DNA from: an uncultured Mailhella sp.
GTDB lineage: Bacteria > Desulfobacterota > Desulfovibrionia > Desulfovibrionales > Desulfovibrionaceae
DNA length: 6,213 nucleotides
NCBI GenBank assembly: GCA_910578585.1
Contig: CAJTRG010000030.1
Location: forward strand, 1 to 6,213
Reading direction: 5' to 3'
In this document: positions 6,153 through 6,213 of the stretch, piece after piece
How the letters are laid out: each line of letters starts with the position of its first letter
Numbering within the stretch: position 1 is the stretch's first letter
Notes under the pieces: generated by a model
Databases searched by the model: none
What the model saw: only the letters and a program-made list of their open reading frames with translations
What the model was told of the DNA's origin: nothing
Made by a program: the position numbers and the translations under genes

Positions 6153-6213
6153 TGCTTACTAGGAGCTGTCTCTAAAAAAATATAGACAAGGTTTAAAATT
6201 TATGTTTAACTCT

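Overview
The window is AT-rich bacterial DNA with four genes. Two encode members of the MttB (trimethylamine methyltransferase) superfamily. One of these, on the + strand (3869-5347), has an in-frame TAG at 4847-4849 at the family's pyrrolysine position, and homology continues in the same frame to a TAA. I read it as one full-length, pyrrolysine-containing trimethylamine:corrinoid methyltransferase (mttB), not as two genes or a pseudogene. The host must therefore be an anaerobe with the Pyl system (pylT, pylS, pylBCD) elsewhere in its genome. Candidates are a Desulfobacterota relative of the gut TMA users or a Pyl-encoding Firmicute. The low GC content argues against high-GC Bilophila itself, and the sequence does not settle the lineage.

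Layout from left to right. Positions 53-86 hold an intrinsic terminator for a leftward operon. 121-1548 (minus) is a pyrrolysine-free MttB homologue, the group that includes the betaine methyltransferases. 1550-3148 (minus) is a BCCT-family transporter, one base upstream of that gene and probably translationally coupled to it. 3149-3868 is a 720-base divergent intergenic region. It has a predicted promoter for the leftward operon with a palindrome over its -35/spacer, a second related palindrome, and three further inverted repeats. 3869-5347 (+) is the Pyl mttB, followed by a strong and probably bidirectional terminator at 5370-5395. 5487-6152 (minus) is a MmcQ/YjbR-family protein converging on mttB.

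The first three genes make biochemical sense together. The BCCT carrier would import a quaternary or methylated amine, the non-Pyl MttB homologue would demethylate it, and the Pyl enzyme would demethylate trimethylamine. Both methyltransferases need a cognate corrinoid protein (MttC type) and a downstream methyl acceptor enzyme. Neither is in the window, so those partners must be encoded elsewhere. The exact substrate of the transporter and of the non-Pyl enzyme cannot be fixed from sequence. The YjbR-like gene looks unrelated to this pathway.

The main points of interest are the sense amber codon in mttB, a second TAG that ends the BCCT gene with a backup TAA five codons on, the unusual BCCT substrate pocket, and the dense set of inverted repeats in the divergent control region.
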